Shown: positions 49,503 through 63,157, numbered from the stretch's first letter. The stretch: DNA of 64,000 nt from Phylloscopus collybita (GCA_027886175.1 JAJNNQ010000026.1:21916001-21980000); one strand, 5' to 3'. Numbers and translations are program-made. Notes: generated by a model from the sequence alone, not told the origin.

Positions 49503-49604
49503 TGTTCTGGTTTGTTTGTTTTTTGTTTTGTTTTGGTGTTGTTTTGTTTGGGGGTTTTTTTGCTGGTTTTTTGTTTGTTTGTTTGTTTTTGTTTGTTTTT
49601 TGAT
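49503..49604 (+). repeat. G/T-rich simple sequence
   Basis: About 100 bp of GTTT/GTTTT runs with one G5 block, immediately downstream of the CR1 tail. It may descend from a repeat tail; it is low-complexity, and open frames across it are not meaningful. Confidence 0.85.
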
Positions 49605-52600
49605 GCTGACTCCAGTAGATTAGTCAAAACCATTTAAATACTTTGAAAAAAAAAAGTTGTGGTTGCTCCCCTCTGTGTACACATACAGCGACATTGCAGG
49701 ATGGTCGCTTTCAGGCAGAGGAGAAAGAAACTGCTGCAAAATATTAAAGAAATTCCTGCCTTCAGCTTACATTCAAGAGGGTGACTTTCAAACATTGTAA
49801 ATCCTTTGGCAGACTCACCGCTTCTCTGGTCCACACACATCAGATCCATTAAGATAGCCTGCAAGGAAAGGGTAAAGTGGAAAAGTTTTGCTATCCTCAG
49901 TAAAAAGTCATACTGACATCCATTGACATCCAGCTTTTCCAGCACATTATGGTATCAAGCCAGCATGACTTTTTACTGGAAGGACAATTTCCATTTTTAA
50001 AAGAGTTCAGCAGAAGGTGCTGTAAGAACATTATTGCCAGGAGCTGTGGAAGGAGACCTGGTGCATGGTCACAAATCCACATATCATGTTTGAACTCAGA
50101 AACTCCTTAATGCCATAAGCTGGATTTAACAAAACAATTTGTGTACAAGAAGAAAAAGGCCTGACAGGAACCTACTGAGAACCAAGAAAAAGTCACCACC
50201 TAACACCAGCTGCCATCCTTGTGGGGGGTTATAATGGTTCTTACTGTTCCCCTGGGCTTTAGACAGTATTGTACCCCTCAGGTTTTCCAGCCTGCTTCTT
50301 GTACCAGCATTTGGGTGAGAACAGATAAGTGAATTGCAGGAGCACAGATCTTTTTGTCCTAAGTAAGGCTTCACGGCAAGTAAAATATGATGATTTTAGG
50401 TTAAGGATTACAGTATCAAAAAAAGTAGCTTTTTTCACTAGAGGAACAGAAAGATATGCAGTTTTAGTATTCTTAGAGGAAGAATAATTTTAGTAAAGGA
50501 AAAATAATTTTAGCAAACAAGAAAAAAGGATGCAAGCAGCTGGGCCTTTAGAAGCTTACAGGGCTTATAAACTTCAGTCCTTATTATTCACTTCCAAATG
50601 AGCTCAGTTCTTTCAAGAAGTCTTTTAATACCACGTATGTCCTTTTACACTGCCAGACTTTCAAGACTCACTCTAAGTCACTCAACATATTGCTGCTTAG
50701 ATAATACCAAGCACAGGAAAAGATGAAATTAAGGCTTTCAGGCTCTTACACTATTAGAAGCTTTTTGTTCAGGAGGATCTTTGAACCACGTACTTTCCAA
50801 CACCTTAACCTTGGATTTAAAGCTAAAAAGACTGGGGGCACATACTGAAAGAGCTCTGCTAGTGTGGTGTGTGTAGAGAATCCCAGGTTATTTTCCTTCT
50901 GAATGGAATAAAAGAAAGTTTTGCTGTCTTTTTGGCAGCTTCCCAGGAATTCTCCGGCAAGATCAGAGTGGTCCCACATCACACTATGAAAGGAATCCAA
51001 CTCCCCATTGTCCTTGGTGAAAGCTCTGCAGAGGATGGTCTCTGCGGAGCTCAGTGCAGAATTGGCAAGCCTGCAAGAGCATGTGTCAGCTTGCACAGCA
51101 GACACACAGACCAAGGCCTCGGTCACACGGGTGCATCTCTAATTGACCAGCAATAATGTCAGTGAATTACAGTTCATGTCCCACATGCAGCAGACTGGTG
51201 ATTTCTGTAGCATTGCAAGGTTTCCAGCAAAGTCATCCAGGAACTCTCCAGTACCTGCCAATAGAGCCCTTTTTGTCAGCAGAATTAAAAGAATAAGAAC
51301 TTTCCCTAGGCAGCAAAGTTAGTAATTCCAAGCTTTCACTTACAAAGCTCAGCTTACTGAACTGAATTTAGTATTACAACCTTATCCGAGTCATGCTTTG
51401 AAACACAGTTTCATTCACATGGTTTGTGAGATGGAATGGGAATTTGCTGCTCTTGACTACAGCAGTTTCATCTAATGTAGTTTGTAACAGATGAAAGGAT
51501 CACTCCAGCTTGTGATGGAGATCAGATTTCTCTCATTAACAAATACAGCATTCCAAACCATTTAAGATCCTTACCCAGGAGAGGTCAGCAAGCCTTCTGT
51601 AGAAGAGCACCATCTGTTTAATAACCAAGAGATGGATATTATTGAATATATATATATTCTTGAATGTTACCCAGTTTCCATTCTCAACTATCCATAGACA
51701 AATTACCATTTATATTTAATCAGTACCTAAATAGAAATGGGAAACTAACACAAGCTGGTTACAAGAATAATAATTTCACAGCTATCTTCTGATATTGATT
51801 AAACATATTAAGAAATGGGGAGATTTTTCATTTCCTTGAGCTGCCTCCTCTTCTTCATCACAGTGATGGCTTCTGTTGTCTTTGCTTGGCACAAGGAGGC
51901 AATGTATAAATATAGATTAAAGTCAGAAGACAAACACATTTACACATTTGGGTTTTCTTCTGTTGTGGAATTCAAGAGTTGCCCTGTAAAAAGAAACATA
52001 CCTCAGGGAGTTAACTTCAACCTAAGCTCATCCAAGTTATTATTCAAAAGTGGCCACTGATGTGACTTTTAATTTCTAGTGGGGAAAGAAGTTTAACACA
52101 CACCCACACACCACAAAACAGTCAATCTCGCAGATAAAAGAGTTTAGAAGTTTAACACAGATATTACAACAGCAGCCAGTTCCTCCTCTGTATTCCCCAC
52201 ATGACTAATGATAATGCATTAAACATTCCAGGAAGCATTTACCTTGTTCTCTGTTGAATCAAGACCAAAGATCCTGTTTTATAACAAAAGATCTACAAAT
52301 GTATGTGTTGACTGAACTCACTATTCTCCCCTCTTAAAGTGGAATTCATTATGTAAAAATGTGGCCTTACTTGAAAGTAATGTCTTTTTAGCAAGGTGAG
52401 AGTACTTTTAATATCTAATTCAGAAAGTGAAGGGGCATAATCTGTTTTCAACATGTAGCTCCAAATCCAGAGTAACCTTCCAGTTTTAATAAGTTTTGTA
52501 CCAAGGGGGAGAGGCTGTAACTAAAAGTTACCCCCAAAAGATCCTCTTTAGTGCTGCCTTGCAGCCCTATAGTATCTTGAGGAAAACTGACACTTGAGCT

Positions 52601-54500
52601 CCAGTGCTGACCCAGCTGGCATTTTGATACCAGCCTTGCCAGTGCTGGAAATGTTTCAGGTCTTAGTTTATGCTTTGACATATCTGAGACACATGGCTCT
52701 TTGGGATTAGTGAGTTTGCAGGCCTCATATATTTTATGACACCTTATGTAGTGTTTGAAAGCAACTCTTCATAAAGGTCTCCCTTCATAAGAGCCATAGG
52801 CTACACCTTTTTTCCCAGGACTGCCCATCCTTAGTTGACTTGTATGCATGTTCAACCACGGCAGCTCCTACTACAACTTAGCCTGCTATGGATTTTTCAT
52901 ACATTTTCTGCTGAAGTATCAGGTAAGCTGTATAAATATTTTATTTGTAACTCATTGTCTAGGTGTGTTACTATAAAGACTGTAACACAACCTTAGTTAT
53001 AAAATGCCTGAAATACTGTGAGCCAGTGCCCATACGAAAATGTGCTCTACTTTTATGTAGCTGAAAAAGAATTGTGAGAACATTGGTTTAGAGAGCGCAG
53101 TTGCCCAAGACCTTCTGTGTTGGTTCAACTTAACAAACCAATGAAAATGCTCAAAGAAGCATTATGATCTCCCTTTGCAGTACCTTTTCAGTGTCACGCC
53201 TTCCTCTTCCTCAAACACAAAGGGCTCTTGTGTATTACATTTATGAGCAATTTTGATTTTATAAGAAATGGGATTCATTCACATTCTCATAGCCATGCAC
53301 TCATAAGCAAGAACATGCTTATGTCCAGGTAGTCTGACCAGGATACACTGTGGTGACACATGGAAAAAGGAACTTACCTGTCATGTTGTCACCACATCTG
53401 GGCTAGAGGTCAGGTTAAAGGCAATTGGACACAAGCACAGCAGTGATGCATTTACTCACATACTACTTATAACATCAAGAACACTTCTGTATGAATTCAC
53501 GCTTTATTGAAAAGCTCTTGAACGCCCCAGAATTATGTTTTGAATGTAGAAATTATGGTTAGGGAGACCTTCTAGCTAGCTCACTTAATAGGTGTTGGCA
53601 TCTTGATAATTCAACCTGCAGCCAGTGAAAGTCACAGGCCAAAAAGTGCAGTCATGTGGTATTCAGAAGGAAGATGTTAGGCCTTAGAGGAAGAGGTTGG
53701 GAGCTTCAAGAGACACTTGCCAAGGTTACTTAATGCTATGTCTGTAATCTACAGCTTGTGTAGATAGTTATCAAGTCAGACTGGAAATGCAAGAGAATGT
53801 GTATCCCATTGAACAGTGTTCTGAGAGTCGACTCCTCAGTCATTTTCTCGTGACAGCCAGCTCTAAAGGTTTAATGCATTTAAATATTCTAGTTCAGGTA
53901 ACCAAATAATTAATCTCTTCTTGTTACAATGACCTTTATTTCAAAAGTCCCTAAATTTCATTCCTGTATATGAAGAATGTGTTTATAATAAAATAGTATG
54001 CAGAAAACCACTTTCCTCAAAATATAGGAAAGATGCATTCAAGTTGAGACCATTATTGATACTAGAAATGTCCTTTGTAACTGAGAAATTATATGCAACA
54101 CCTGAAAGGTCACTAAATATGAATGGTGATGCTGTCCAGGTAGAAGCAGGAGAGAAGAAAACAGGATAAAATGGAATCATCTCGTCAGGTGACCCAGAAA
54201 TAAGCATATCTGGCAGACAGACATACTTAGTATTTTCAAGGGAATGTGACAGAAGGACTTAAGTTGCTCACTAGAATGACTAAGTGTCTCAGCATCAGAT
54301 TCCTATCAATATGACATGATAAGATCGTTCAAGGTGAAGTTTAAGGCTGAAGGTCCAGGTCACTGACTTTTAAATCCACATTGAAAATCAGAACTGGGTA
54401 TAAATCAGGATTATAAACCTCATACTAAAGAGGGACTATCAGAAACATATCAAAGATGGTTAACACCTTAGGTATAGAGACAAAGTAGGTCAGATTCCAG
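49605..54500. other. Intergenic with unassigned ORFs
   Basis: No recognised gene. Longest frames: minus 50746-51126 (126 codons), minus 49634-49945 (103 codons) and plus 51815-52060 (81 codons, starting with a signal-peptide-like segment). None has a family match I can name or a provable splice partner. Confidence 0.4.
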
Positions 54501-54501
54501 C

Positions 54502-54608
54502 CTCAGAGTTAAACTACTCTTTTACAAAACCTATTACGTGCAGTACTTGGCTAGACTCAAAGTTAAATTACTCTTTTTCTGAAACCTAACTCCTGTAATG
54601 TGTGGCAC
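54502..54608. repeat. Diverged tandem duplication of about 54 bp
   Basis: CTCAGAGTTAAACTACTCTTT at 54502 recurs as CTCAAAGTTAAATTACTCTTT at 54556, with the following ACCTAxT and GTxxxxTGG segments roughly preserved. An old local duplication. Confidence 0.6.
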
Positions 54609-57600
54609 ATCAGGTAAAAAAAAAAAGAATCCCCAAACCCCCAAACCCAGGAATCATTGTGGGATACCATAGGCAACACAGGGAAAGGACTGCAGCTATT
54701 GTGGCTAGCAGATATAGCACCCAGAGCCCTGCAACTAATCTGACAACAGCAGTTTAAGTTGCCAAGAAGCCATGACGGGAAACAGAATGAAGTGGAATAG
54801 CCAGCAATATTCCGTTTATAGTGTGGATTAAGTTTTTGAATAAACAAATTGGAAGTGCCTGTGCCTTTTGGAAAGCTGACTTGAGGAATGAAAGAATGTA
54901 ATCTTATGAGAAAAATAATGGAAAAATATGGTGCTCAGACACCTTGATGAGTTGGATTTTTCTCTAGTCACTTAAGTTTTAGGAAAAGCAACAGCAGACT
55001 GCACCTGTACAGTGGAAAAGTCCAAGTACACAAAAGAAAGGCAGTTAGGCTTGGAGTTAGATTACTATCTGTTATTAGTCAAGCTGTTTACCTTACTCTT
55101 GGTTTGCTCATAGACCCAAAGACAGCTAGTTGATTGCTCGTCCCAGTAAGGTGCAATGAAGAGAACACAGGTTTTCTTACTCCTGAGGATGTTGCCATGA
55201 TTGTTATTGGCTCAGTCTTCCTTCTAGGATTTGTCTTTCTCTCTGGTCACTGCTGGCATAAGGCCAGGCAGAACCCTGCCCAGATATCCCCAAAACACCC
55301 AGGTACTGTACCTACTAGTCAATATTAATGCCAGTTGTTCCAGCATCTGCATCTCCCACCAGACACTTGCTGCATTCTGCGATTGGTCGCTCATGTTGCT
55401 TTCCTCTGTCTGTATTTTAAGTAGCAGCAAATGTAACACTGCACCTCTGTTAATTAAGCCCAGCAATGGAAATCACACCAGTAACTCCAATCCCAATTGG
55501 CTGGGTTTCTCTCAGTGTGGGTACCCCTCCACCCATGCACAGACACCGTGCATTCATTCTCTGGTGCCCATCAGGCACTGCGGCTCCTTAATTGCCTCAC
55601 ACGCACAGACAGTGTGTGCTCACACTCCAAATGCTACCAGCCTCATTAGTTCCTTTCACACTTCATTTCTCCATGTGAGGCATTCAGAGGTTTCACAATC
55701 TGCATATCTTCCTTTTAAGATGTCACAGAGCTCTTCTGCAGACCTTTGAGGGATTAACGAGCAAGATGTCTCTATTTTATTAATTAGCTGCTTCTCAGCC
55801 ATACTCCACAGCTCTCTACTAGTTCAGCTGCTCAGCTACAGTAATTAGACAACCCACTTTTCAGTCTTCCATAGCACTGCCTTAGAGAGAAAGTTTGACT
55901 GTTCTGAGACTGTGGTACTTTCTGGCAATTATTAGACATCTCCTGAATGACTAATAGAGAAATCCTGCTTTCTGTATTATTCACTGCAGCATTACAGCTC
56001 CCCATTCTAGGCTTTGTCTCATGCACTCTGCTGTCAATATGGGCCATCAGTGGCACTTGAGCATCCAGATGTTATCTGAAAGATTCTTTATTTGCATCAT
56101 TCAGACATAATGGTCATAAAGAATGTATTCACACTCCCTCGGAATCAGAGTTGCAAGTAAAGTGGGTAGTGTTACTTCTTATGCTGCAATACTTCTCAAA
56201 CAGGCACAAAATCAAGCCAACAAACATATGCTGTGTTTGCTTATAGAAGGCTTGCTTGTATGTCTGAGCCCACAATTTTTCTTAGCTACCAGTAGCTCAT
56301 GTACTCACAGTACCTGACATGCAGAAATTTATAGAATAAGAAATGGCCTTTTTTATAAACTTACCAGTCAATCATAATTAATATTGAGCAAAGAGTACAA
56401 CTACAAGGGAAAAAAATCTCTTCAATCTTGTTTAGTTATTTGCTAAAATATTTCCTTGAAATACCAAATAGTGTCCATGATGAACAGCTCTCCAGATCCC
56501 ATAGTGATCCTACTGCTTGCTATCTTATCTATTTATCTACATTACCAAGCTACTCATTTAGACCAAGCTGTGAAAGGAGCCAAGCTCCTTTCATCTCCCC
56601 AAAACCAAGCACACAGACTTAGGGTGACATGCTGTTTCTAAGTGGAACAAACACACCTTCAACTTAATGTTTGAAAGCAGTAAAATGAAATGTTTTTCTC
56701 TTCCCAAGGGGCAATGAGAAGCAATATCAAGGTCTGACAGACTGTTTTGAGCTCTATGTGCTATGTATACACTGCTGAGTAAGTCCATCCCAGTGTGCTG
56801 GCAGCACAGATATGTACAGCTGGCCAGATCTGAAGCCCCTGCTGGCCTGTCTCCAAAGGCTGTAGATCAAGAAGGGCCTGGGATGTGCACTCACCAGGGC
56901 CCTTGGTCTTGTCTGGATGAACCAGGTGCCCAGGACTAAGGCCCACCACAGACAACACCTACCTCTGTAGCCAGCCATGGTTCCTCTCAGTCCCTGACAC
57001 TGTATCCCAGATAAAAAGTGGGCTAACTCTGTAAGACAGGGTGACTTCTTCCTTCCATGTGACCAGAAAGGCATTGCAGAACGATTGTATTATGCTTTCC
57101 CTAGCAGAGAAGAACTAACATATCTACTTATCTAGCAGTGTAAGAGAACTTGAACAGTTTGTTCAGAGAGTTGAAACACTTCAACATTATCTTGGTTTTC
57201 TAACGTGCAGCTTGCAGAATTGCCCCTCATGCTGCCTTATGCACAGACACATACGTGCAAACAGAGTGTTCTGTGCAGTTTATGCATTTAATTAGACAAC
57301 TGTGAACATGAAGTTCAGGTTTTTTTTCAGTGTGGCTGTAAGAGGGAAATGAACATGAACGTCCATGAGCTTCCATAATTCAGTGAGGTAAGGCTTTACA
57401 GACATGTCAGTCAGAAATAGTGCCAGTGTGTGCCAAATATCTATTCAAAGCATTTTATATGAATTAAACTGTTCCATGAGAAAGCAGTGACTTCACTTGT
57501 CTTCACTTCTTAGACTGGTAGAGTGATGGACTTTGAACTATCCTACACTTAAAACCTCACTTCAATGACTCATGCACTGATGTATTTGCTTAGACAGATG

Positions 57601-57639
57601 ATGAATGAATTTTCCAGTACTAGCTGTCCAAGCTCACTG
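54609..57639. other. Intergenic with a membrane-segment ORF
   Basis: A + strand frame at about 55147-55328 encodes a plausible single membrane helix (VAMIVIGSVFLLGFVFLSG). A minus-strand ATG near 56977 in ACCATGG context is followed 17 bases later by a consensus donor AG|GTAGGT. Neither can be tied to a known gene. The rest is featureless. Confidence 0.35.
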
Positions 57640-57678
57640 TTAGTTAGCACTTAGCTCACTAAGAGCTAAGCTAACTAA
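57640..57678. repeat. Short imperfect hairpin plus direct repeat
   Basis: Arms 57640-57657 and 57663-57678 pair over 16 bp with a two-base bulge and a five-base loop (ACTAA). Just after it, ATGAACTGCAAGA is repeated twice in tandem at 57685-57711. Confidence 0.65.
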
Positions 57679-57711
57679 GGTTAAATGAACTGCAAGAATG
57701 AACTGCAAGAA

Positions 57712-60700
57712 ACAAACCCCAACAAATATAAAACCTCATCAATTGCTTCAGTTTTATCTGTCTCTTACTTGGTTTCACCTGTAGAATTCTGCATCTGGGA
57801 ACTCTTCCCAGCCCTTAGTCCTTGGAGCCAATATTATCAGGGCAAATGGTACATGTTCAAATCCTGAGCACTCAGGTCTATGAAGATAGGTAACAGTCTT
57901 ATGGCAAGTAACTGAATGGTTAAACACGAGGAACTAAGATTCTGCCAGCTATTGTCAGCAGATCCTATGACAGCAAGAGATAGAGCTCCCTTGGAAAACA
58001 GCTTTATAAAATGGAATGAACTCTGTTGAAAACTTAAGATCACTGTAAACCTCCTTGTTTTTCCTCTTGAGATGCCAAGCACGTTTCTCTGACCACCTGC
58101 AGTATAAACAGATAGCTATTTAGAAACTTGTATAAAATAAAATTCCAAAGTAAAACACTCCAGCAATTCGCTGTGAGCCCTTTGTCATCTGGTGGGAGGT
58201 TGCAAGACTAAGGATGACAGGTGTCAGACGTGCTGAGCAACGCCTGGCTGAGGAGCGCTCGGGTGCTCCGGCAGTGAAAAGCCCCGTGAAGTGGTACAGA
58301 AAGCAGGAAGGCTCAGATCCAGAAGGATCTCTCTGTGTATTTCAGTCTTTTCTCAGATATCCAAAAAGACATATAAAGCATGAGTCAAGCATATAGAGAA
58401 ACATAAAGCTACAGTTGGCATGCCTCATTTAGGAATACATGTATGTTGGCAGTTTTCCTTTTCCTCCACCCCACTTAGGGTCCAAGTTCTGCCAATCTGT
58501 TAAACACTTTCCTAGATTTGATGGACATGAACCTTCATGACAGATTTAAAGTTAAGCCTGTACTTTACTGCCCTTAGGAAATGTAATCAGGTTCTGTTGC
58601 TGGCTGAAGCAAGGCCTGACAATGAACTTACAATGAAGTTCATAAACTTCATGCAATAAAAAGAAGTAGTGAAATGTTCTGAAAATGAATTAAAAATCCA
58701 GCCAGCTCAAGCTCACGTCTCATCAAGCACAAAGGCTAAGTACTTCTTCTGGCACTAGGGTTCAAATCCCCGATGCATAAAGGTCCTAGTTATGGCAAGC
58801 ATTAAAAAACCAAACAAACCCAAACTAAACTTTTTTTTTACTATTCAGAATTACAATCTTGGTTGTCAAGCACTCAGTTCTGTCATGCTGGTTATTTCCA
58901 CAGTAATGAAACATGTGTTTTGATGACACAGCTCTTCCTCTGTCCATTTTATCAGGCAGTGAACAGAAAATAAATGAAAAAGAGGCAGCCTCTGGCCTTC
59001 TGGGTGTTTCACACTGTGCATGTCAATGGGAGGCTGAAGCCTCATGCTCCCAGGCATGCGTGGCACTCACCGTGCTGCCAGGGCTCTCAAGACATTGATA
59101 AACTCTTGATATTGTTTAAAATAGAAACCAAACACTCCTCTTCACAACACACATAAAAAAACCATGCACAATGTGATTTCTACAAAACTTTACACTGTTG
59201 ATCAGAAACTTCTATGACAATCAGGCATAGCATATACTTCAGATTCTTCCTAGACCCTCAAACTTATGAATGCTACCATGAGTCCTTCATCACTGAGGCT
59301 ATCATTGTGGGATGCCATGAAAAAAATCAAACCTCAAGAGACTGTACAGAGCTTCAGTCTAAGGTCAGGAGCCAGAATCAGGTATAAGGTGGTGAGATTC
59401 AGGATAAAACATCCCAGCTGTGTCCTGTTGAATGATGATGGGATGATCTGCAGAAATGTCAAATCAAACATAGTTCTTACCAAAGAAGCAGCTTGGTCTT
59501 CAGAAAACACTTGCTAATAGTCCTGCAGCTCCTTTGCTAAAAGCTTTTCACACTTCTGAATGCTTATTACACCACAGAACAGTGGACCCTGTTCCCCCTC
59601 TGAATATACTGGAGTTACTAACATGCAGCAGTTCTTTCTCACCAAGTTGTGAACGCATTCATGACTGGCCAGAACACAGAATCAGGAGGACTTAGGGTTT
59701 TCCTAAATCTCAGACTGCGCCAAAAGAAAGGCATTTCAGAAATGAACTTTCCCAGCATCTTACAATGAGTTTAATACTGTGTTCTGGCAGACCTATACTC
59801 CTGAATCTGATCAAAAGTAGCACTGGGAGGTGGTGGTAGTACCCTTTTTGAACACAGCACAACAAAGGAACTCATATCAGAACTTCTAATCATTGTGGTG
59901 TTCCAGTGTCATTCTGTAATAGTTACTAGAGTAACTATTACTCCTGACAGATCTCATTTGCAGGCAAAACTCTTACAGTTGCTACAGAAAACACACAAAC
60001 TGGTGAAAGGAGAAAAATCATTGGCAATTACTTTTTACCAAGTTAGCTGAAACACTGCTTTCCAATTAGGATTCAAACACTGACAATTCAGAAACATCCA
60101 GGAGACAGATGGTAAGGGAGGGTTTCATGAAGTGACCCTTTCTTTCCAGCCTGCATGCATCTTCCTATGTAACAACTGTTACTGGAGAAGGGCTGGTTTC
60201 ACCCACAGAGAACTAACCTTCCCCGGTAGTACTTAAGCATCGCAGTAGGCTTTGGCTTTTTAATTGTTTGATTGCTTTTTGTTGTTGAACGCCAACAACT
60301 CCCATTCACACTATGTAGTCTAAGGAGATCTTAGGAACAGTACAACAGCTACAGTTTTGGGTATTTAAATCACAGCATTTTGTTGTTGTTCTTGGTAAAA
60401 GACATGAAAGTCAGCAGAGACAGTAAGGAACTGGCAAAAAGCTCAAAGAGCCTTTGCACAGGAAATAATTTTGACTCAGTTTTTGTCAAGCCAGTTATCA
60501 TCCATTATAGATAATTATCACTACACTGAAGACTGAAATTGAGAAACACAGAACAAAAGAAACTATACTGGTGCTGTGTATTTGTCCTCCAGATGCATAA
60601 GGGGTGCCACGCTTTCAGAGCTGAGCAAATAAATTTTGGTATCAAAGCAGTTTTATTTGGGTGGGGTGGTTTTTTTTCCCCTTTAATCCCTATACACACA

Positions 60701-62817
60701 TTGTTCTTATGATAAAAATCAGGTACTTAAAACAGCAAATGGCTGTGTTGATACTGTAACATTCATTAACCTACCACATACCTCTCTGTATTTGCACTGC
60801 TTTATCTCTTCTTTATATATAAACTGTGTATCATTGAGAGTTATCAGTACAGCAGCTGCCAAAGAAATAACAGGAGAAATTTAAATATTCATTCTTCCTT
60901 CAACCTCGCAGTTCTAAAGTAACCTGGTTAACAGGACTTGAGTGCCGCCAACATTCATGAGACCCCATCTCAGACAGCTTTTGTAAGAAGTGTCACTGGC
61001 ATGCACATGCCTACACCCTGCCCAGGTCAGGCTATTATCTTTTATGCCTCCCAGTGCTGCTTTCTTTTCCCCAGGAACTGCCAGATTCATATTCACTTCA
61101 CAAAACAAAACTGAATATCTTGAGAACACAAAACCTGCACTATTCTCAAATATGTGAAAATAAGAGAGTGGGCTTTCAATTCATCTGCAGACATCTGCAG
61201 AGGATCAAAGCATGTATTCTAAAAGCCTACAGAAAAGCAGGTAAAAATACTTACTTGTAGCACTGATTTGGGAATAATTTATTAAATTCATGCAAACATT
61301 TTAATTAAACTGAAAAGAGCTAAAATCCTTTGCAACCATTTTTAAAAGAACAGATTTATTCTAAAGATCCCTTACAAATACCAAACAAAATATATTCTGC
61401 AGGATATGCACAGCATGTGAGAGTTCAGAATATTTGATAATTTCACCCAGAAATTCCTTCACCAATCAAAAGGCAAGCAGTTTCCTCACCTGCAAACTTA
61501 GGTTTTCCCAGGAACCTTGCTGTTGTAGGGCAGCAGGCTGACAGAGGGGAATCTGCTTTTAAAGGCTGCAAAAATGCCCTTTTTCAAAAAATAAGTGTAA
61601 CTTTTATTATAAGCAGAACTCACTTCCCTTCTCAGGAAGGAGGCAGCTTAACCAAAGTCCCACTGAATTTAAGAGACAGTTAATAAAACAAGAACAGGAG
61701 TAGACTCACAGATTCAAAGTGAAGGACTTAGAGGGAGATACAGAGAAATCCCATGGTGCAGCTGCTGTCCCTCAAGGCAGCAGCCACCTTTTTCATATTC
61801 AGTACCAAAATCTTTTAATAAAACCCAAAGCAACTCCCAGAGTGGCAAAGCAGGAGCTCCTGCATGTTCTTTCTCTGGCCTGACAGAAGCCGCCTTGGTC
61901 AGAAGAGGGTCAACAAAGAGGTCTCTCAGCTTCCTGGGAGCCCTTGTTGGGTCTGTAAATACAAGAAACTGAATGGAAAACTGCAATATAACATCAGTAA
62001 GGGTCCACGGCAGAAACAGGTCACAGCCTGGTATGTGCCCTCCCACCACATGTTCTGCAGCTTGGTTAATGGGTGTCCTGGTTTAGGGACACATTTAGGA
62101 CAATGGAGCACTGTCCAGGAAACATCAGGCATCCAGAAGCAGCTGGGAAGCTCATGGGAGAAGGACTCAGTGCTGGAACAGGAAGACACCTGCCTGTACA
62201 GTTTGCTCAAAGTCTCACAAGGGACCAGCACATGTGTTAGGGAAATGCCACAATGCCCACCCACCCTCCAGCAACACTCACAGCAGTACCTGGGGATTTT
62301 AGACTTTCCATTCTTTATTTTGAGTTCAGTAACCTGCAATAAATTAATGTTGTATAATGTACTTTGCAATATAGAGAAATTTTTGCATGCAGTTGAAATA
62401 AAACTAGTCCTGCTGATCAGTAAATATGACACAACCTCTGGCCAACCTGGAGCTAAAGCTATCAACTGCCAGAGGCTGATGCCAGCACACTCACCGAGTT
62501 AGATGATGCCAAACAGGAAAGATAATAGCTGAGTTCTTCCTACCTTTCTCCTAACAGAAGCACTTCTGTAACAGAAGCACTTTTTTTCCTTATTTGGCTA
62601 CTGATTTACCTTTTTTTTTTATTTGTAAGGAAGAGTATATTAAGCATCCAAGGATTACTTTGGCCAGTATTTTAGTTTCCTTTATGAAATAAAACCCTTC
62701 ACCAATTGCTTTATCAGACCTTCCTTGCCTTAAAATTAGTTAGTTTACTTGCAACACTGTTATCAACAGATCAAAATATCTACTTTTCTTTTACAGACAA
62801 TACATTATTCTTTCTGT
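57712..62817. other. Intergenic, no gene recognised
   Basis: Contains a small CpG-richer patch at 58215-58300 and a 212-codon + frame (61864-62502) overlapped by a 179-codon minus frame (61926-62465). Neither shows a family signature. TGTCCTGGTTTAGGGAC at 62074 resembles an avian LTR start, but no matching end was found. Confidence 0.4.
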
Positions 62818-62847
62818 TTATATATATATATATAAATATATATATAA
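62818..62847. repeat. (TA)n microsatellite
   Basis: Two runs of TA repeats interrupted once by an extra A. About 330 bp downstream of the SMIM8 stop in gene orientation. Confidence 0.9.
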
Positions 62848-63157
62848 ACCCCTGACTTCATTTAATCAAAGCAAAGAGAAAGCTGAACCATCATGCCAAT
62901 TTCTAAGGCATTTACCAGTACTGACAGCAGGTCCGAAGTGATTTCATGTCTTCTGTTGATGATCTCTCTGGAGATCACAGAGAGCAATTCTTAAAATCAT
63001 CATTATTTTCACATGTATCTTTACTACAGTTTATTTGTACAGGCACAGCATTTTATAAAGGAACCTGAATTGGATTAAATAGCAAGAGAGACATTTATCA
63101 AATATTTCAAAGGAAAGAGAAAAAACCAACAGTTGCCTTGAAAAGTTCTGTGAGCCA

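Noticed and set aside
49325..49633. Lys/Gln/Asn-rich minus-strand ORF
   Set aside because: Translation of the G/T-rich simple repeat at 49503-49604.
56754..57074. Minus-strand ORF with ACCATGG and a nearby GTAGGT donor as a first exon
   Set aside because: Only about six codons precede the donor, no downstream partner exon was found and no CpG island or promoter surrounds it.
57508..57575. Possible tRNA or tRNA-derived SINE (TGGTAGAGTGATGGACTTTG with a B-box-like CTTCAATGACTC)
   Set aside because: A and B boxes are degenerate and no cloverleaf closes; at best a very old SINE remnant, not supportable by eye.
58214..58396. Short + strand ORF in a CpG-richer patch
   Set aside because: 60 codons, no splice or family evidence; the patch is too small to be a CpG island.
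58740..58780. tRNA B-box-like GGTTCAAATCCCCG
   Set aside because: Only three base pairs form in the T stem and no A box, anticodon arm or acceptor stem could be built at the right distance.
59266..59517. 83-codon + strand ORF
   Set aside because: Looked protein-like on reading but matches no family I recognise and has no splice or promoter context.
62074..62500. Third LTR suggested by TGTCCTGGTTTAGGGAC
   Set aside because: No matching 3' terminus and no flanking target duplication were found; kept only as a comment on the local ORF.
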